From the NCBI GenBank assembly GCA_039978895.1, contig JBDWAL010000030.1, forward strand, positions 1 to 64,000: a DNA stretch of 64,000 bases, written 5' to 3'. Each line of letters starts with the position of its first letter. Positions within the stretch are counted from its first letter, which is position 1. The notes below the pieces were generated by a model that had not been told where the DNA came from, made no database searches, and saw only the letters and a list, made by a program, of their open reading frames with translations. Made by a program: the position numbers and the translations under genes. This document shows, in pieces, positions 32,884-41,299 of the stretch. This stretch comes from Aliishimia sp039978895 (GTDB taxonomy: Bacteria > Pseudomonadota > Alphaproteobacteria > Rhodobacterales > Rhodobacteraceae).

Positions 32884-33932
32884 AGATGGTCCCTCTCACT
32901 GTTGGGCACGGTGCTCGTCTGGAGGTTTGGTTCCAGATAAAGATCATCCGCGTCCTTGTCGTTTATTCTGTCTCCGATCCAGCCAGTCTGTCCCAGCTGC
33001 ACCGTTTCCCCAAGATTCGGTTCGGGAATTTCGTCCTTGTGCAGGATCAGGTTCACTTCCCAATCCAGCGAGTCGCCGATGTAATTACGCACGATAGCGC
33101 GCAGCCGTTCGAGCGATGACCCGCCCGGAAGAAGGCGACGGTATTCGTCCAAACTGAGCGGTCCAATTACGAGGCGAAATTTGTCGCTACGGGTCCACAC
33201 TTGTTCACCAATAGATGTCGTTTGTCCCAATCCAGCAGGACCGCCTAGAACCCAACGATCATCTGATTCCAGCTCTAACCACGTGCCAATAAATTGCTCT
33301 ATTCGCACGCTTGTCCCAAAGAAAGCGGACAAAATTGAAACCAGCCCTTCTGCGTTTTTGGGTCCTTGCGACAAGATCCCCGCGAAGTGTCGTTTGGCCA
33401 AGTCGGGTAATGCATCGGTCTTACGTAAATGCGTGCCGTGATACCCAGCAATGGCTGCGATCTTGCGTTCAATGCCATCATTTTCGCCGCGATCAAAACT
33501 GGGCGCAGGCTGACCTGAGCGCCACGCCCGATAAAGCAGCGTCATCAGGCGGTGCGTCATAATATTGGCGAATTCAACGAAGGTCGGGTCGCGGTGCTGG
33601 CGCAACCGAGCACGCGCGAATTCTGTCATATGCAACGGTAACGGGCCTTGCGGGCCGAACAGACCAAAGAAACGGTTGGTTAACTTGCCGGGCTGTGTGC
33701 CCTTGCGCGGCTTGTATCCTTGAACGCTTGACGGCGGAAACGCCAGTTCAGCTTCTTGACCAAACCGGACCATGTCTTCGCGCGGACGGCGCGCGTCACC
33801 AATGCGTGGCGCGTCTGGATATGCCCCTTCCAACACCCGAAAGGCATGGAAAATATGGTGTTTTTCTGGGGCGTCTGTCAGCCGATCAAGGTGACTTAGA
33901 TTATCCGTCCCAGACCCGTTTCCGGCCGCCAT
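32880..33932 (-). CDS. tssG: T6SS baseplate protein TssG (ImpH) 1
   Basis: A 350-residue TssG with the family segments FHAFRVLEGAYPDAPRIG near 28-45, EDMVRFGQEAELAFP near 52, FGLFGPQGPLPLHMTE near 88 and LPGGSSLERL near 270. It forms the baseplate wedge with TssE and TssF. The start lies 37 bp inside tssF; no later in-frame ATG, GTG or TTG gives a complete N-terminus, so I accept the overlap. Confidence 0.93.
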   Translation of the reverse strand: MAAGNGSGTDNLSHLDRLTDAPEKHHIFHAFRVLEGAYPDAPRIGDARRPREDMVRFGQEAELAFPPSSVQGYKPRKGTQPGKLTNRFFGLFGPQGPLPLHMTEFARARLRQHRDPTFVEFANIMTHRLMTLLYRAWRSGQPAPSFDRGENDGIERKIAAIAGYHGTHLRKTDALPDLAKRHFAGILSQGPKNAEGLVSILSAFFGTSVRIEQFIGTWLELESDDRWVLGGPAGLGQTTSIGEQVWTRSDKFRLVIGPLSLDEYRRLLPGGSSLERLRAIVRNYIGDSLDWEVNLILHKDEIPEPNLGETVQLGQTGWIGDRINDKDADDLYLEPNLQTSTVPNSERDHL

Positions 33933-35773
33933 CGGGTAATCTCCCCGCGTTGCTGGGTGACAAGCACCGTTTCGGTAAAACTGTTGATCGATACATACTT
34001 GCGGAAGAACCGCTCAAGGACAGCGCCCAGCAAATACACGCTGGTGCCTTCAAAAAAGCTTTCATCAAAGCGCAGCTGAATTTCTATGCCGCGCACGGCT
34101 GTGGACAGCACTTCGTCGGCCATTCGTCGCACAATAGGACGAGTTGAAACCCCGTTCAGACCTTCGAGTTGTTTTTCCAGAACTCGATTGCCCGAGGGCG
34201 CATAAATCCCAATCAATTCGCGCAATGCCGCAACACTTTCGTCTTCTTTGCTGCCAGCAATGGATAAGTAGTTAAGGCTAAGGTGGCTGATCAGTCGCCA
34301 AGCGGTATCGCCTTGCGCCAAGGACGGGCGCGGACGAGTTGGATTTACCGGGGTTGATATATGACTGATTGGGCCACCATCAGGCAGATAAAACACATCA
34401 CGCGACCCTGTGGGCAGCAATAGCGGAAGATCGCGATTGGTTGCCATGGCTGTAACCGCCAACTGGTCGAGCGTGGCAGAATATGGTGCTTGTTGTGGGT
34501 CAACCAGTGACAAATACAACTCAGAACCAAGATACGATGTTCGCACACCTTTGAGACGTTCGCGTTCTGCTCTTTGGCGCATTTTCCGACTTTGCGTGAA
34601 ATAAGCGGTATGCATGTCGCCAGCAGCCGTTAGATCGTCCGCAGAATAAAAGGCTCTGAATGGCACATCCTTTTCGCCGTCACCGCTGATGCCGGTCACA
34701 CTTTGTAAGGCGTAAACTTCATAATCAAGTGGCGCCGTCCGGTCGACAACGACGTGTTGTTCCACATCTGATGCAGAGACGTGTACCCGGTCGCACCGCT
34801 TTGGAAACAGATTGACGGCGGCAACTGCGTTTAACGTAAAGGCCGCTGGCGTGACCCCAGCAGATACATCTTGGGTGCCCTCTTTCAGCAAAATATAGAT
34901 GTCGACATCGTGCCCATCGCAGCGACTAAGGGCCATGCTTAACCCTTGAAGCTCAACGAAATGGTAGCGTTCTGGCATTGCAAAATACTCTTGCAGCAAA
35001 CGATACCCATCGAAACTTTGTTGCGGCGTAGGAAGCAAGGCTTCGTCCTGATCGTACCCGCGAGGGATAACTGCGCCATTGGGCAGATCAGCAATCCAAT
35101 CCGCTCGCCGGTTGGTTGAGCGGGCCACCAGTCCAGTAACTTGCGTCGAAAGTAATTCGTGAAGCTCCCAGTTCTTACCTTCTTGCCCATTCAAAAATAA
35201 TACAAGTTTGTCGAGCGAGAGTTCCCCGATTGGCTGGCCACCAAAACGGCTAAGACGTAGACGGATTGCAGCACGTGCTTCCGTGTCCCTTGAAACACCC
35301 GCGGCGACCAATTCGCCACGCCCGTCAATATATTCGGCTTCTGAAATCGTTATCGGCCACAAGGTGACATCGTCTGAAGTTCGAAAGACGCAAGCTGTTT
35401 GGTCATCATCGCGCAACGCACTGCGCATCTCAGAGTGACGCGGTACAACGTAACCGTCAGCAAGCGCCGCGTTCTGCATATCTGGCTCAAACGCCGCAAT
35501 CATCATCGAGGGCGTGGGCGCAAGGTAATGTGGGTAAACGATCTCAAGCAGGTGGCTTGTTAGGTTTGGGTATTGCAGTTCAAGTTCAAGCTGCACGCGC
35601 GCAGACAGGAATGCGACGCCTTCCAACAAACGCTCGACATATGGGTCGACGACTTCGACGCCATCCATGCCCAACCGGGTCGCAATCTTGGGGTAAGCTT
35701 GAGCGAATTCAGCGCCCATGTCGCGCATGAACGCCAGTTCACCTTCGTAATGTTTGAGCAGCCGTGTGTCCAT
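33896..35773 (-). CDS. tssF: T6SS baseplate protein TssF (ImpG) 1
   Basis: A 625-residue TssF. Typical segments are LLKHYEGELAFMRDMGAEFAQ at the start, DPYVERLLEGVAFLSARVQ near 45, HYLAPTPSMMI near 85, and near the C-terminus the LSLNYLSI, TRPIVRRM, and FFEGTSVYLLGAVLERFFRKYVSINSF-type block. Normal family length. TssF dimers with TssG build the wedge around the VgrG hub. It starts 7 bp after tssE ends. Confidence 0.94.
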   Translation of the reverse strand: MDTRLLKHYEGELAFMRDMGAEFAQAYPKIATRLGMDGVEVVDPYVERLLEGVAFLSARVQLELELQYPNLTSHLLEIVYPHYLAPTPSMMIAAFEPDMQNAALADGYVVPRHSEMRSALRDDDQTACVFRTSDDVTLWPITISEAEYIDGRGELVAAGVSRDTEARAAIRLRLSRFGGQPIGELSLDKLVLFLNGQEGKNWELHELLSTQVTGLVARSTNRRADWIADLPNGAVIPRGYDQDEALLPTPQQSFDGYRLLQEYFAMPERYHFVELQGLSMALSRCDGHDVDIYILLKEGTQDVSAGVTPAAFTLNAVAAVNLFPKRCDRVHVSASDVEQHVVVDRTAPLDYEVYALQSVTGISGDGEKDVPFRAFYSADDLTAAGDMHTAYFTQSRKMRQRAERERLKGVRTSYLGSELYLSLVDPQQAPYSATLDQLAVTAMATNRDLPLLLPTGSRDVFYLPDGGPISHISTPVNPTRPRPSLAQGDTAWRLISHLSLNYLSIAGSKEDESVAALRELIGIYAPSGNRVLEKQLEGLNGVSTRPIVRRMADEVLSTAVRGIEIQLRFDESFFEGTSVYLLGAVLERFFRKYVSINSFTETVLVTQQRGEITRWRPETGLGRII

Positions 35774-35780
35774 TGTTTGG

Positions 35781-36278
35781 TCAGCTGACCCTTTCCAGAG
35801 CGAGTTCTCCTGTAGTCACGTCGACTTCGCTGCGTAAATAAAGTTCCATTGGCATCGGTTGTGCCCACATGTCCGCACGAATGTCATAGGTGACGACGCT
35901 GGTGCGGCTCTCATGCCCAACGCGTAATTGTACGTCAATTGAGCCTGGGTGAATACGCGGCTCAAAAGTTTGGATCGCAGTCGCGATAGATTTTCGTATG
36001 TTTTCCGCGCGTTCCGCGGTTGAGTAATCGCCTGCCACTTCTCGGATACCAAAATTCAAAACTGACTTAGCGGCGTTGGGATACCGATCTTCGTCAATAA
36101 TGTTGTTGCTGTCGCTTGTGTTGAGCAGCCACGCCAGATCACGTTGAATGATATCGCGCAGTTGACGAATATCGATGACCCGATCTTCGCGTCGTTCTTT
36201 CAGCTCGGTTGGATCATCATCTGTCAGTCGGTCCAGCAATGAAGGCTGGAGCCGTTCTGCAATCATCTTGTCAGACAT
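35781..36278 (-). CDS. tssE: T6SS baseplate protein TssE (gp25-like) 1
   Basis: A 165-residue gp25-like protein. It has LQPSLLDRLTDD near the start, the conserved region DIRQLRDIIQRDLAWLLNT with SVLNFGI following, and IHPGSIDVQL. It links the baseplate wedge to the first sheath ring. The open frame starts with a GTG at 36290, but ATG 36278 (MSDKMIAERL) fits the family and overlaps the tagJ stop by only 8 bp. Confidence 0.9.
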   Translation of the reverse strand: MSDKMIAERLQPSLLDRLTDDDPTELKERREDRVIDIRQLRDIIQRDLAWLLNTSDSNNIIDEDRYPNAAKSVLNFGIREVAGDYSTAERAENIRKSIATAIQTFEPRIHPGSIDVQLRVGHESRTSVVTYDIRADMWAQPMPMELYLRSEVDVTTGELALERVS

Positions 36279-37122
36279 CTGGGTCGCCACCCTCGACGTC
36301 AGCCTCCTCGGTGGGGCCGGTTTCCGCTTGGATTTCGACGTCCAGTTCTAGCAACCGGATATCCATCAATGCATGATCGCCTAGATCCGTTGCAAGTAAA
36401 CGCTGCCCGATCCCGGCATATGTTTCTTCGCCAAGGTCGGCCCATTCGGTCGAACGCGCAAGCTTATCCGTTTCGCTGCCGTTCTCGATAGTTCCAGCGT
36501 AGCGGGTTGGAATGAGCGCCACGATGTCCCCGCCATTGGCCAACTTAACATTGGCTGGCGTCCAAACAGCGTCTCGCAAATCTGCCGGGTCATCGAATTC
36601 GATTTTTGCTATGGCGGCAAAGGGCATCCAGAAGTACCGCCCGTTTACAACGGCTTCCAAGAGGGGGCCTAATCGCATATCCGCGTCGGCAATCCATTCA
36701 AAGGCTTGGCCATCAATCTTGCCAGATACTGCGGGTGCAGCTTCAAATGCGCGCGCGCGTATTTCTGCGGCGGCTTCGGCATTCCCGGCAGCGTTGGCCT
36801 TGAGCGCTTCAACCATCAGGGCGATCCACTCTTGCGGTTCGCCAAATACTAGAGGGTCTTTCTCACCCTTAAAAACTTTTTCGCGATAGACTTCACAAAC
36901 GATGCCTTCACGGTAGGTTTGAGCCATGGGTAAGGCCAACGGATCCATTTCAGCGGAAACTTTCAGCTGTTGGATCGCACGTTTCCAGTCCCCGCGAACG
37001 CAAAGAAGTTGGAACAGAAAAACACGCAGGCTTGCACTGGCTGCATTTGCCCGCACTTCAACTTGAAGCGCTTCTAACGCACCGTCCAGATCGCCGGCTT
37101 TTAAAAGGTCTACGGCTGACAC
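36271..37122 (-). CDS. tagJ: T6SS accessory protein TagJ (ImpE)
   Basis: A 283-residue ImpE/TagJ protein with N-terminal TPR-like helices (LKAGDLDGALEALQVEVRA) and a C-terminal domain. TagJ binds the N-terminus of TssB in systems that have it. I place the start at GTG 37122 because AGGAG lies 6 bases before it; the longer frame begins with a TTG at 37137 that would include that ribosome site. Only the first tail module has a TagJ, which marks the two modules as different T6SS subtypes. Confidence 0.85.
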   Translation of the reverse strand: MSAVDLLKAGDLDGALEALQVEVRANAASASLRVFLFQLLCVRGDWKRAIQQLKVSAEMDPLALPMAQTYREGIVCEVYREKVFKGEKDPLVFGEPQEWIALMVEALKANAAGNAEAAAEIRARAFEAAPAVSGKIDGQAFEWIADADMRLGPLLEAVVNGRYFWMPFAAIAKIEFDDPADLRDAVWTPANVKLANGGDIVALIPTRYAGTIENGSETDKLARSTEWADLGEETYAGIGQRLLATDLGDHALMDIRLLELDVEIQAETGPTEEADVEGGDPDV

Positions 37123-37155
37123 CGGGTTCTCCTGCAAAGTGAAAATAAAGGCGCA

Positions 37156-37207
37156 CAGGCCCCCAAAGAGAGGGCCTGCCGCATAGCGTCATCGCACCAT
37201 TTGGTGC
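37156..37207 (-). terminator. Two hairpins after hcp1 (attenuator or processing site)
   Basis: In the hcp-tagJ gap, a 6-bp stem with a two-base loop (GCACCA-TT-TGGTGC, 37194-37207) starts nine bases past the hcp stop. A second hairpin (7-bp stem CAGGCCC/GGGCCTG, 37156-37178) follows and is trailed on the minus strand by TTTATTTT after six bases. Such structures could end most transcripts after hcp or protect its mRNA, giving more Hcp than downstream products. Inferred from sequence only. Confidence 0.4.
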
Positions 37208-37215
37208 AACATATA

Positions 37216-37740
37216 TTACTCGACAGCCAAGTTGGCTTCGTTGAGTACGCGGCTCCATTCGCCAGACGTTTCGCCGGCTGGTTTGCCTTGCTTGTCTTGC
37301 TTTGTGTAGGTCACTTTCATCGCGCCATACTGCATCACAACAGTTTCTTCGCAGATGTCATCACCATCGGAACCAGACCAGCTGATGTCTTGGATCATGA
37401 CCAGTTTGAATTCCCACAACAGGAATGTCGAACCGGATGCGGAGCTACCTTGGCCGCCAGAGCGACGCAGTTCGATGACCATGTCATCAAAGTGGTTGCC
37501 TTCGCATAGCTTTGAGAACATCGCGCAAGACGCAGTGTCTGTTTTCTTGGTAATTGTCAGTTCTTTGAAGGTCGCTTTACCAGCGCCACCACCGGCTGTA
37601 ATCGAGCCAATGTTGATGTTGTTTTCCGCGCCAATTTCAAAACTTAGAATTTCGAAGGCGTTGTTGTTCTTCATTGCTTTGTCTTGAGTTTCCCCTGAAA
37701 CGTCGGAACCGGTAAAGTAGCAAAATGCGTCAAAAGCCAT
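37216..37740 (-). CDS. hcp: T6SS tube protein Hcp (TssD) 1
   Basis: A 174-residue Hcp, slightly long for the family. It starts MAFDAFCYFTGSD and has the beta-barrel blocks FEILSFEIGAENN, FKELTITKKTD and WEFKLVMIQDISWSGS, with MQYGAMKVTY near the C-terminus. Hexamers stack into the inner tube and carry small cargo. AAAGGATGATC gives a strong ribosome site. It is encoded between tssC and tagJ, followed by two hairpins. Confidence 0.93.
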   Translation of the reverse strand: MAFDAFCYFTGSDVSGETQDKAMKNNNAFEILSFEIGAENNINIGSITAGGGAGKATFKELTITKKTDTASCAMFSKLCEGNHFDDMVIELRRSGGQGSSASGSTFLLWEFKLVMIQDISWSGSDGDDICEETVVMQYGAMKVTYTKQDKQGKPAGETSGEWSRVLNEANLAVE

Positions 37741-37792
37741 GGTTGATCATCCTTTCATGGTAAATTGTAGTTGGTGGGTGCTCGTGCGGGGA

Positions 37793-39286
37793 TTACCCCT
37801 TCTCGCTTGGTAGTTTGGAAACCAGCCGCAATGATACGGACAAGCCCTCCAGTTGGTAATGTGGGCGCAGGAAGAATTTAGACGTATAGTACCCCGGATT
37901 TCCTTCCACTTCTTCCACCACAACCTCGGCGGCTGCGAGCGGACGACGCGCTTTTACATCTTCCGGCGATGTCGCCGAATTCAGGTCAACATACTGATTG
38001 ACCCATTTCTGCAACCAAGCCTGCATATCATCGCGCGATTTGTAGGAACCGACTTTGTCGCGCACGATGCACTTGAGATAGTGAGCGAAGCGGCACGTCG
38101 CGAACAAATACGGCAAGCGCGCCGCAAGATTTGCGTTCGCGGTCGCGTCGGCATCGTCATATTCAGCAGGGTTGTGAAGAGACTGCGCCCCAATAAAGGC
38201 CGCCAAGTCGCTGTTCTTGCGATGGATCAACGGCATCATGCCGTTGTTTGACAGCTCAGCCTCACGCCGATCAGAAATCGCGATTTCTGTTGGGCATTTT
38301 TGGTCCACACCGCCATCATCTGTTGGGAAAGTATGTGACGGCAGATTTTCGACCGCACCACCGCTTTCGATGCCACGGATACGCGAACACCAGCCATATT
38401 CCTTGAAGGACCGGTTGACGTTCACCGCCATGCCATATGCCGCGTTGACCCAGCCATACTTGCTGGAATCTGCGCCATCGGTTTCTTCCTCAAAAGAAAA
38501 CGCCTCGACTGGATCTGTTTTGGACCCGTAAGGCAAACGACCCAAGAAACGTGGCATTGCAAGGCCAACATATTTGGAGTCTTCGCTCTCACGAAGGGAA
38601 CGCCAGCTGGCATATTCCGGAGTTTGGAAAATCTTGGTAAGGTCGCGTGGGTTGGCCAATTCAGACCAGCTGTCCATTTGGAACAAGCTTGGGTTTGCAC
38701 CCGTCAGCAAAGGTGCGTGCGCGGCAGCCGCAATTTTTGCCATCTCCGTCAACAATTCCACATCCGGCGGGCTGTGATCGAAGTGATAATCGGCGACAAG
38801 AGACCCATAAGGTTCGCCGCCAAACTGGCCAAATTCTTCTTCGTAAATCTTCTTGAAGATCGGCGATTGGTCCCAAGCGGTCCCTTTGAACTTCTTGAGC
38901 GTCTTGTGCATGTCCTTTTTGGAAATGTTCATGACGCGAATTTTCAGCATCTCGTCTGTTTCGGTGTTGTTCACCAAATAATGTAGACCGCGCCATGCGC
39001 TTTCAAGCTGCTGGAAATCCTGATGGTGCAGGATCTGGTTGACCTGTTCGGTCAGCTTTTGGTCGATAAGCCCAACAATGCTTTCAATGGTGCGCAAGGC
39101 ATCGTCCGAAACCAAAGCCGTGTTTGCCAGCGCTTGTTCGGCCAATGTTTTGACGGCTTGTTCAACAGCAGTCTTGGCTTGGTCGGATTTCGGGCGGAAT
39201 TCTTTTTTCAGCAGGTTCTCAAAATCTGAGGACCCAAATGCCGTGGCTTCGGCACCACCGGCTGCTTCTGTTTCTGCTTCAGCCAT
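37793..39286 (-). CDS. tssC: T6SS sheath large subunit TssC (VipB) 1
   Basis: A 497-residue TssC with the family blocks HHQDFQQLESAWRGLHYLV near 88, FGGEPYGSLVADYHFD near 154, AAAAHAPLL, PRFLGRLPYGSKTDPV and a complete C-terminus LEGLSVSLRLVSKLP, the sheath arm that hooks a neighbour. It assembles with TssB1. Start at ATG 39286 after AGGAG. It resembles TssC2 at roughly half of positions by eye, so these are old paralogues. Confidence 0.95.
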   Translation of the reverse strand: MAEAETEAAGGAEATAFGSSDFENLLKKEFRPKSDQAKTAVEQAVKTLAEQALANTALVSDDALRTIESIVGLIDQKLTEQVNQILHHQDFQQLESAWRGLHYLVNNTETDEMLKIRVMNISKKDMHKTLKKFKGTAWDQSPIFKKIYEEEFGQFGGEPYGSLVADYHFDHSPPDVELLTEMAKIAAAAHAPLLTGANPSLFQMDSWSELANPRDLTKIFQTPEYASWRSLRESEDSKYVGLAMPRFLGRLPYGSKTDPVEAFSFEEETDGADSSKYGWVNAAYGMAVNVNRSFKEYGWCSRIRGIESGGAVENLPSHTFPTDDGGVDQKCPTEIAISDRREAELSNNGMMPLIHRKNSDLAAFIGAQSLHNPAEYDDADATANANLAARLPYLFATCRFAHYLKCIVRDKVGSYKSRDDMQAWLQKWVNQYVDLNSATSPEDVKARRPLAAAEVVVEEVEGNPGYYTSKFFLRPHYQLEGLSVSLRLVSKLPSEKG

Positions 39287-39289
39287 GGA

Positions 39290-39802
39290 TTACTCCTGCT
39301 CTTTATCGTCAGTTGCGGCGGGCTGCGCCGCGAGGGTTTTCAGCAAAGCTGGGTCTTTCATGATCTTAGCGATCAGATCCTCTGCGCCACTTTTCCCGTC
39401 CATATAAGTCATCAGGTTGGACAGTTGCGTGCGTGCATCCAGCAGTTCTTTGAGTGGCTCAACTTTCGCAGCGATTGCCGCTGGGCTAAAGTCATCCATG
39501 GATTCAAATGTAATATCGACGGCCATGTTGCCTTCGCCTGTTAACGTGTTGGGCACGGTAAAGGCGGCGCGAGGAGCCATGGATTTCATCCGATCGTCGA
39601 AGTTGTCGACGTCGATTTCTAGGAATTTGCGATCCGCGATCCCAGGCTGTTCCACCTCGGATTTACCTGCAAGATCAGACATAACGCCCATTACGAATGG
39701 AAGCTGCACCTTCTTTTCGGCTCCGTAAAGCTCCACATCATATTCGATCTGGACTCGGGGAGCCCGGTTCCTTGCAATAAACTTCTGTGAACTACCGGAC
39801 AT
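39290..39802 (-). CDS. tssB: T6SS sheath small subunit TssB (VipA) 1
   Basis: A 170-residue TssB: SQKFIARNRAPRVQIEYD at the start, LPFVMGVMSDLAGK, FLEIDVDNFDDRM and PNTLTGEGNM. A 40-residue N-terminal block (SQKFI...VMSDL) is identical to that of the giant fusion, yet more than half of these codons differ in the third base. It forms the sheath with TssC1, whose gene follows three bases later. GGAGACAG precedes the ATG. Confidence 0.95.
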   Translation of the reverse strand: MSGSSQKFIARNRAPRVQIEYDVELYGAEKKVQLPFVMGVMSDLAGKSEVEQPGIADRKFLEIDVDNFDDRMKSMAPRAAFTVPNTLTGEGNMAVDITFESMDDFSPAAIAAKVEPLKELLDARTQLSNLMTYMDGKSGAEDLIAKIMKDPALLKTLAAQPAATDDKEQE

Positions 39803-39866
39803 CTTACTGTCTCCTTCGCAACCTGTTGTTACCCATGTTCAGCCACAGATTTGTGGCGTTATCGTA

Positions 39867-40910
39867 TTAGTATTCTTCTTCGTCCACCGTGCCGCTTACA
39901 AGGTGCACATTGTCGATCCCGCCGGGTGCCATGTCTTTGACAATAGTCAAGAAATCGGCATTCACTAGCTTTTTGGCACGCAGCAACAAAAGCGGCACTG
40001 GGCTGGAAGGTTCAAACCTTTCATAATACCCAATGATGCGATCAAGCGCGTTTTGCACATCATTCGGGCTGGTGATTCCGCCTCCACCGCCGCCGCCCGT
40101 CCCGCGTGCAGCAGGTGCGTCACCGCCGTCACCATCCACGCCCTCGTCGGACAACTCTTCATCACCTTCCTCAACTGGATCCCCCAACGCATTGGACATG
40201 CGTGTATTAATCTGCTTGAGCATCTTGATCACCGGATCAAGGTCAGGACCCTGCCCCGGAGTTTCTGCATCAAACTTGTCGTTAATCGAATTCAAATCCG
40301 CCAGCGCGGTTGCTGCGGCCTGCGTCATGGTGCGCAGCTCATCTGGATCGGTGTCTTGGAACGCGGCCGCAATGGAAGCCACATCTGGCACTGACTCCAT
40401 ATCACTGGGCGGTGTTATCTCCCCCTCGGCCACAGAAATATGGCGCAGGGAAATCATGCCAAACATCCGGCTTTTGGTCATTGGTGCTGTGCGCAACCCC
40501 CTTAGAATGCGGTTGGGATCAGATAAAGCAAGCACAGCATTTACACGCATAGTTGGGTCGTTGTCGTCATCGGCATCAAGCTGCGGATGGCACGTGTCCC
40601 AATATTCCGTCAGGCATCGATTCACATAGCTGGTCGCCAATGCAAATCCCGGCAAGCCCTTAAGGCGTAGGTTTGCTTCGGCAAAGAATATACCTGCCCG
40701 CAAGTCATGACTACGTCCCATAACGTCTGTGGCGAGTGACGCGACTTCTTTAAAGTCCGGGTCCTCAGCAGCGAGGATTTCATCCCCTGCCTGACGTTCT
40801 TCTCCTGGTTGAGCGGCGATCTCCAACTCGGTAAAAACCGGATCGTATTCAAGATCGTCACCGCTGGGAGCATCTTCTCCATGTGGTTGAAGAAGCGCGT
40901 CTAAATCCAT
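39867..40910 (-). CDS. tssA: T6SS protein TssA 1 (ImpA family)
   Basis: A 347-residue short-type TssA. The N-terminal ImpA domain begins DLDALLQPHGEDAPSGDDLEYD and continues with LRAGIFFAEANLR-type helices. A Gly-rich linker (TGGGGGGG near 285) leads to the C-terminal motif FEPSSPVPLLLLRAKKL. TssA primes tail assembly at the baseplate or caps the growing end. ATG 40910 is preceded by AGGGGGAAAC; the frame also opens upstream at a GTG (40946) without such a site. First gene of the minus-strand run. Confidence 0.9.
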   Translation of the reverse strand: MDLDALLQPHGEDAPSGDDLEYDPVFTELEIAAQPGEERQAGDEILAAEDPDFKEVASLATDVMGRSHDLRAGIFFAEANLRLKGLPGFALATSYVNRCLTEYWDTCHPQLDADDDNDPTMRVNAVLALSDPNRILRGLRTAPMTKSRMFGMISLRHISVAEGEITPPSDMESVPDVASIAAAFQDTDPDELRTMTQAAATALADLNSINDKFDAETPGQGPDLDPVIKMLKQINTRMSNALGDPVEEGDEELSDEGVDGDGGDAPAARGTGGGGGGGITSPNDVQNALDRIIGYYERFEPSSPVPLLLLRAKKLVNADFLTIVKDMAPGGIDNVHLVSGTVDEEEY

Positions 40911-41299
40911 GTTTCCCCCTAGGGTCGGCTTATTTTTTTCGTACACACCGGGCCTTTAGGTGCGTTTATATAATCGGCCCAAATCAGCTTACACGAGAAA
41001 TTACTATTGACTAACCTCGACACACTTACAAATTGCACTAACTTCGGCAAGAGGTATGTGACTCTGCGTCAAGAAGCGTGTTCTAGGTTCGAAAACCTTA
41101 CAGATATATTGCTTTTTGCCGCCTCAGACGCGATATTTTGTACAACCTAAAAATTTTTTTTCAGTTTGCCGTTTCGATTTTGAGTGCAATACAGCAACAT
41201 GCGCAAACACAGTGGGCCCAATTTTCGGAGTTCAGCGAATCAACCCTGAGTGGTAATTCAAAGACGCTCTGCCACTAAACCCATCGGAGGACGTCCATC
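40911..41299. promoter_or_regulatory. Divergent control region between the two T6SS modules
   Basis: A 389-bp AT-rich gene-free region that must carry promoters for both the 34-kb minus run and the 14-kb plus run. A fair plus-strand candidate is TTGCTT (41109-41114), 17 bp, GATATT (41132-41137). A TATAAT hexamer at 40969-40974 has no good -35 on either strand. Poly-A/T tracts occur at 40931-40939 and 41149-41161. I found no clear sigma-54 site and no strong palindrome. CGGAGGA lies 9 bases before the plus-strand start. Confidence 0.6.
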
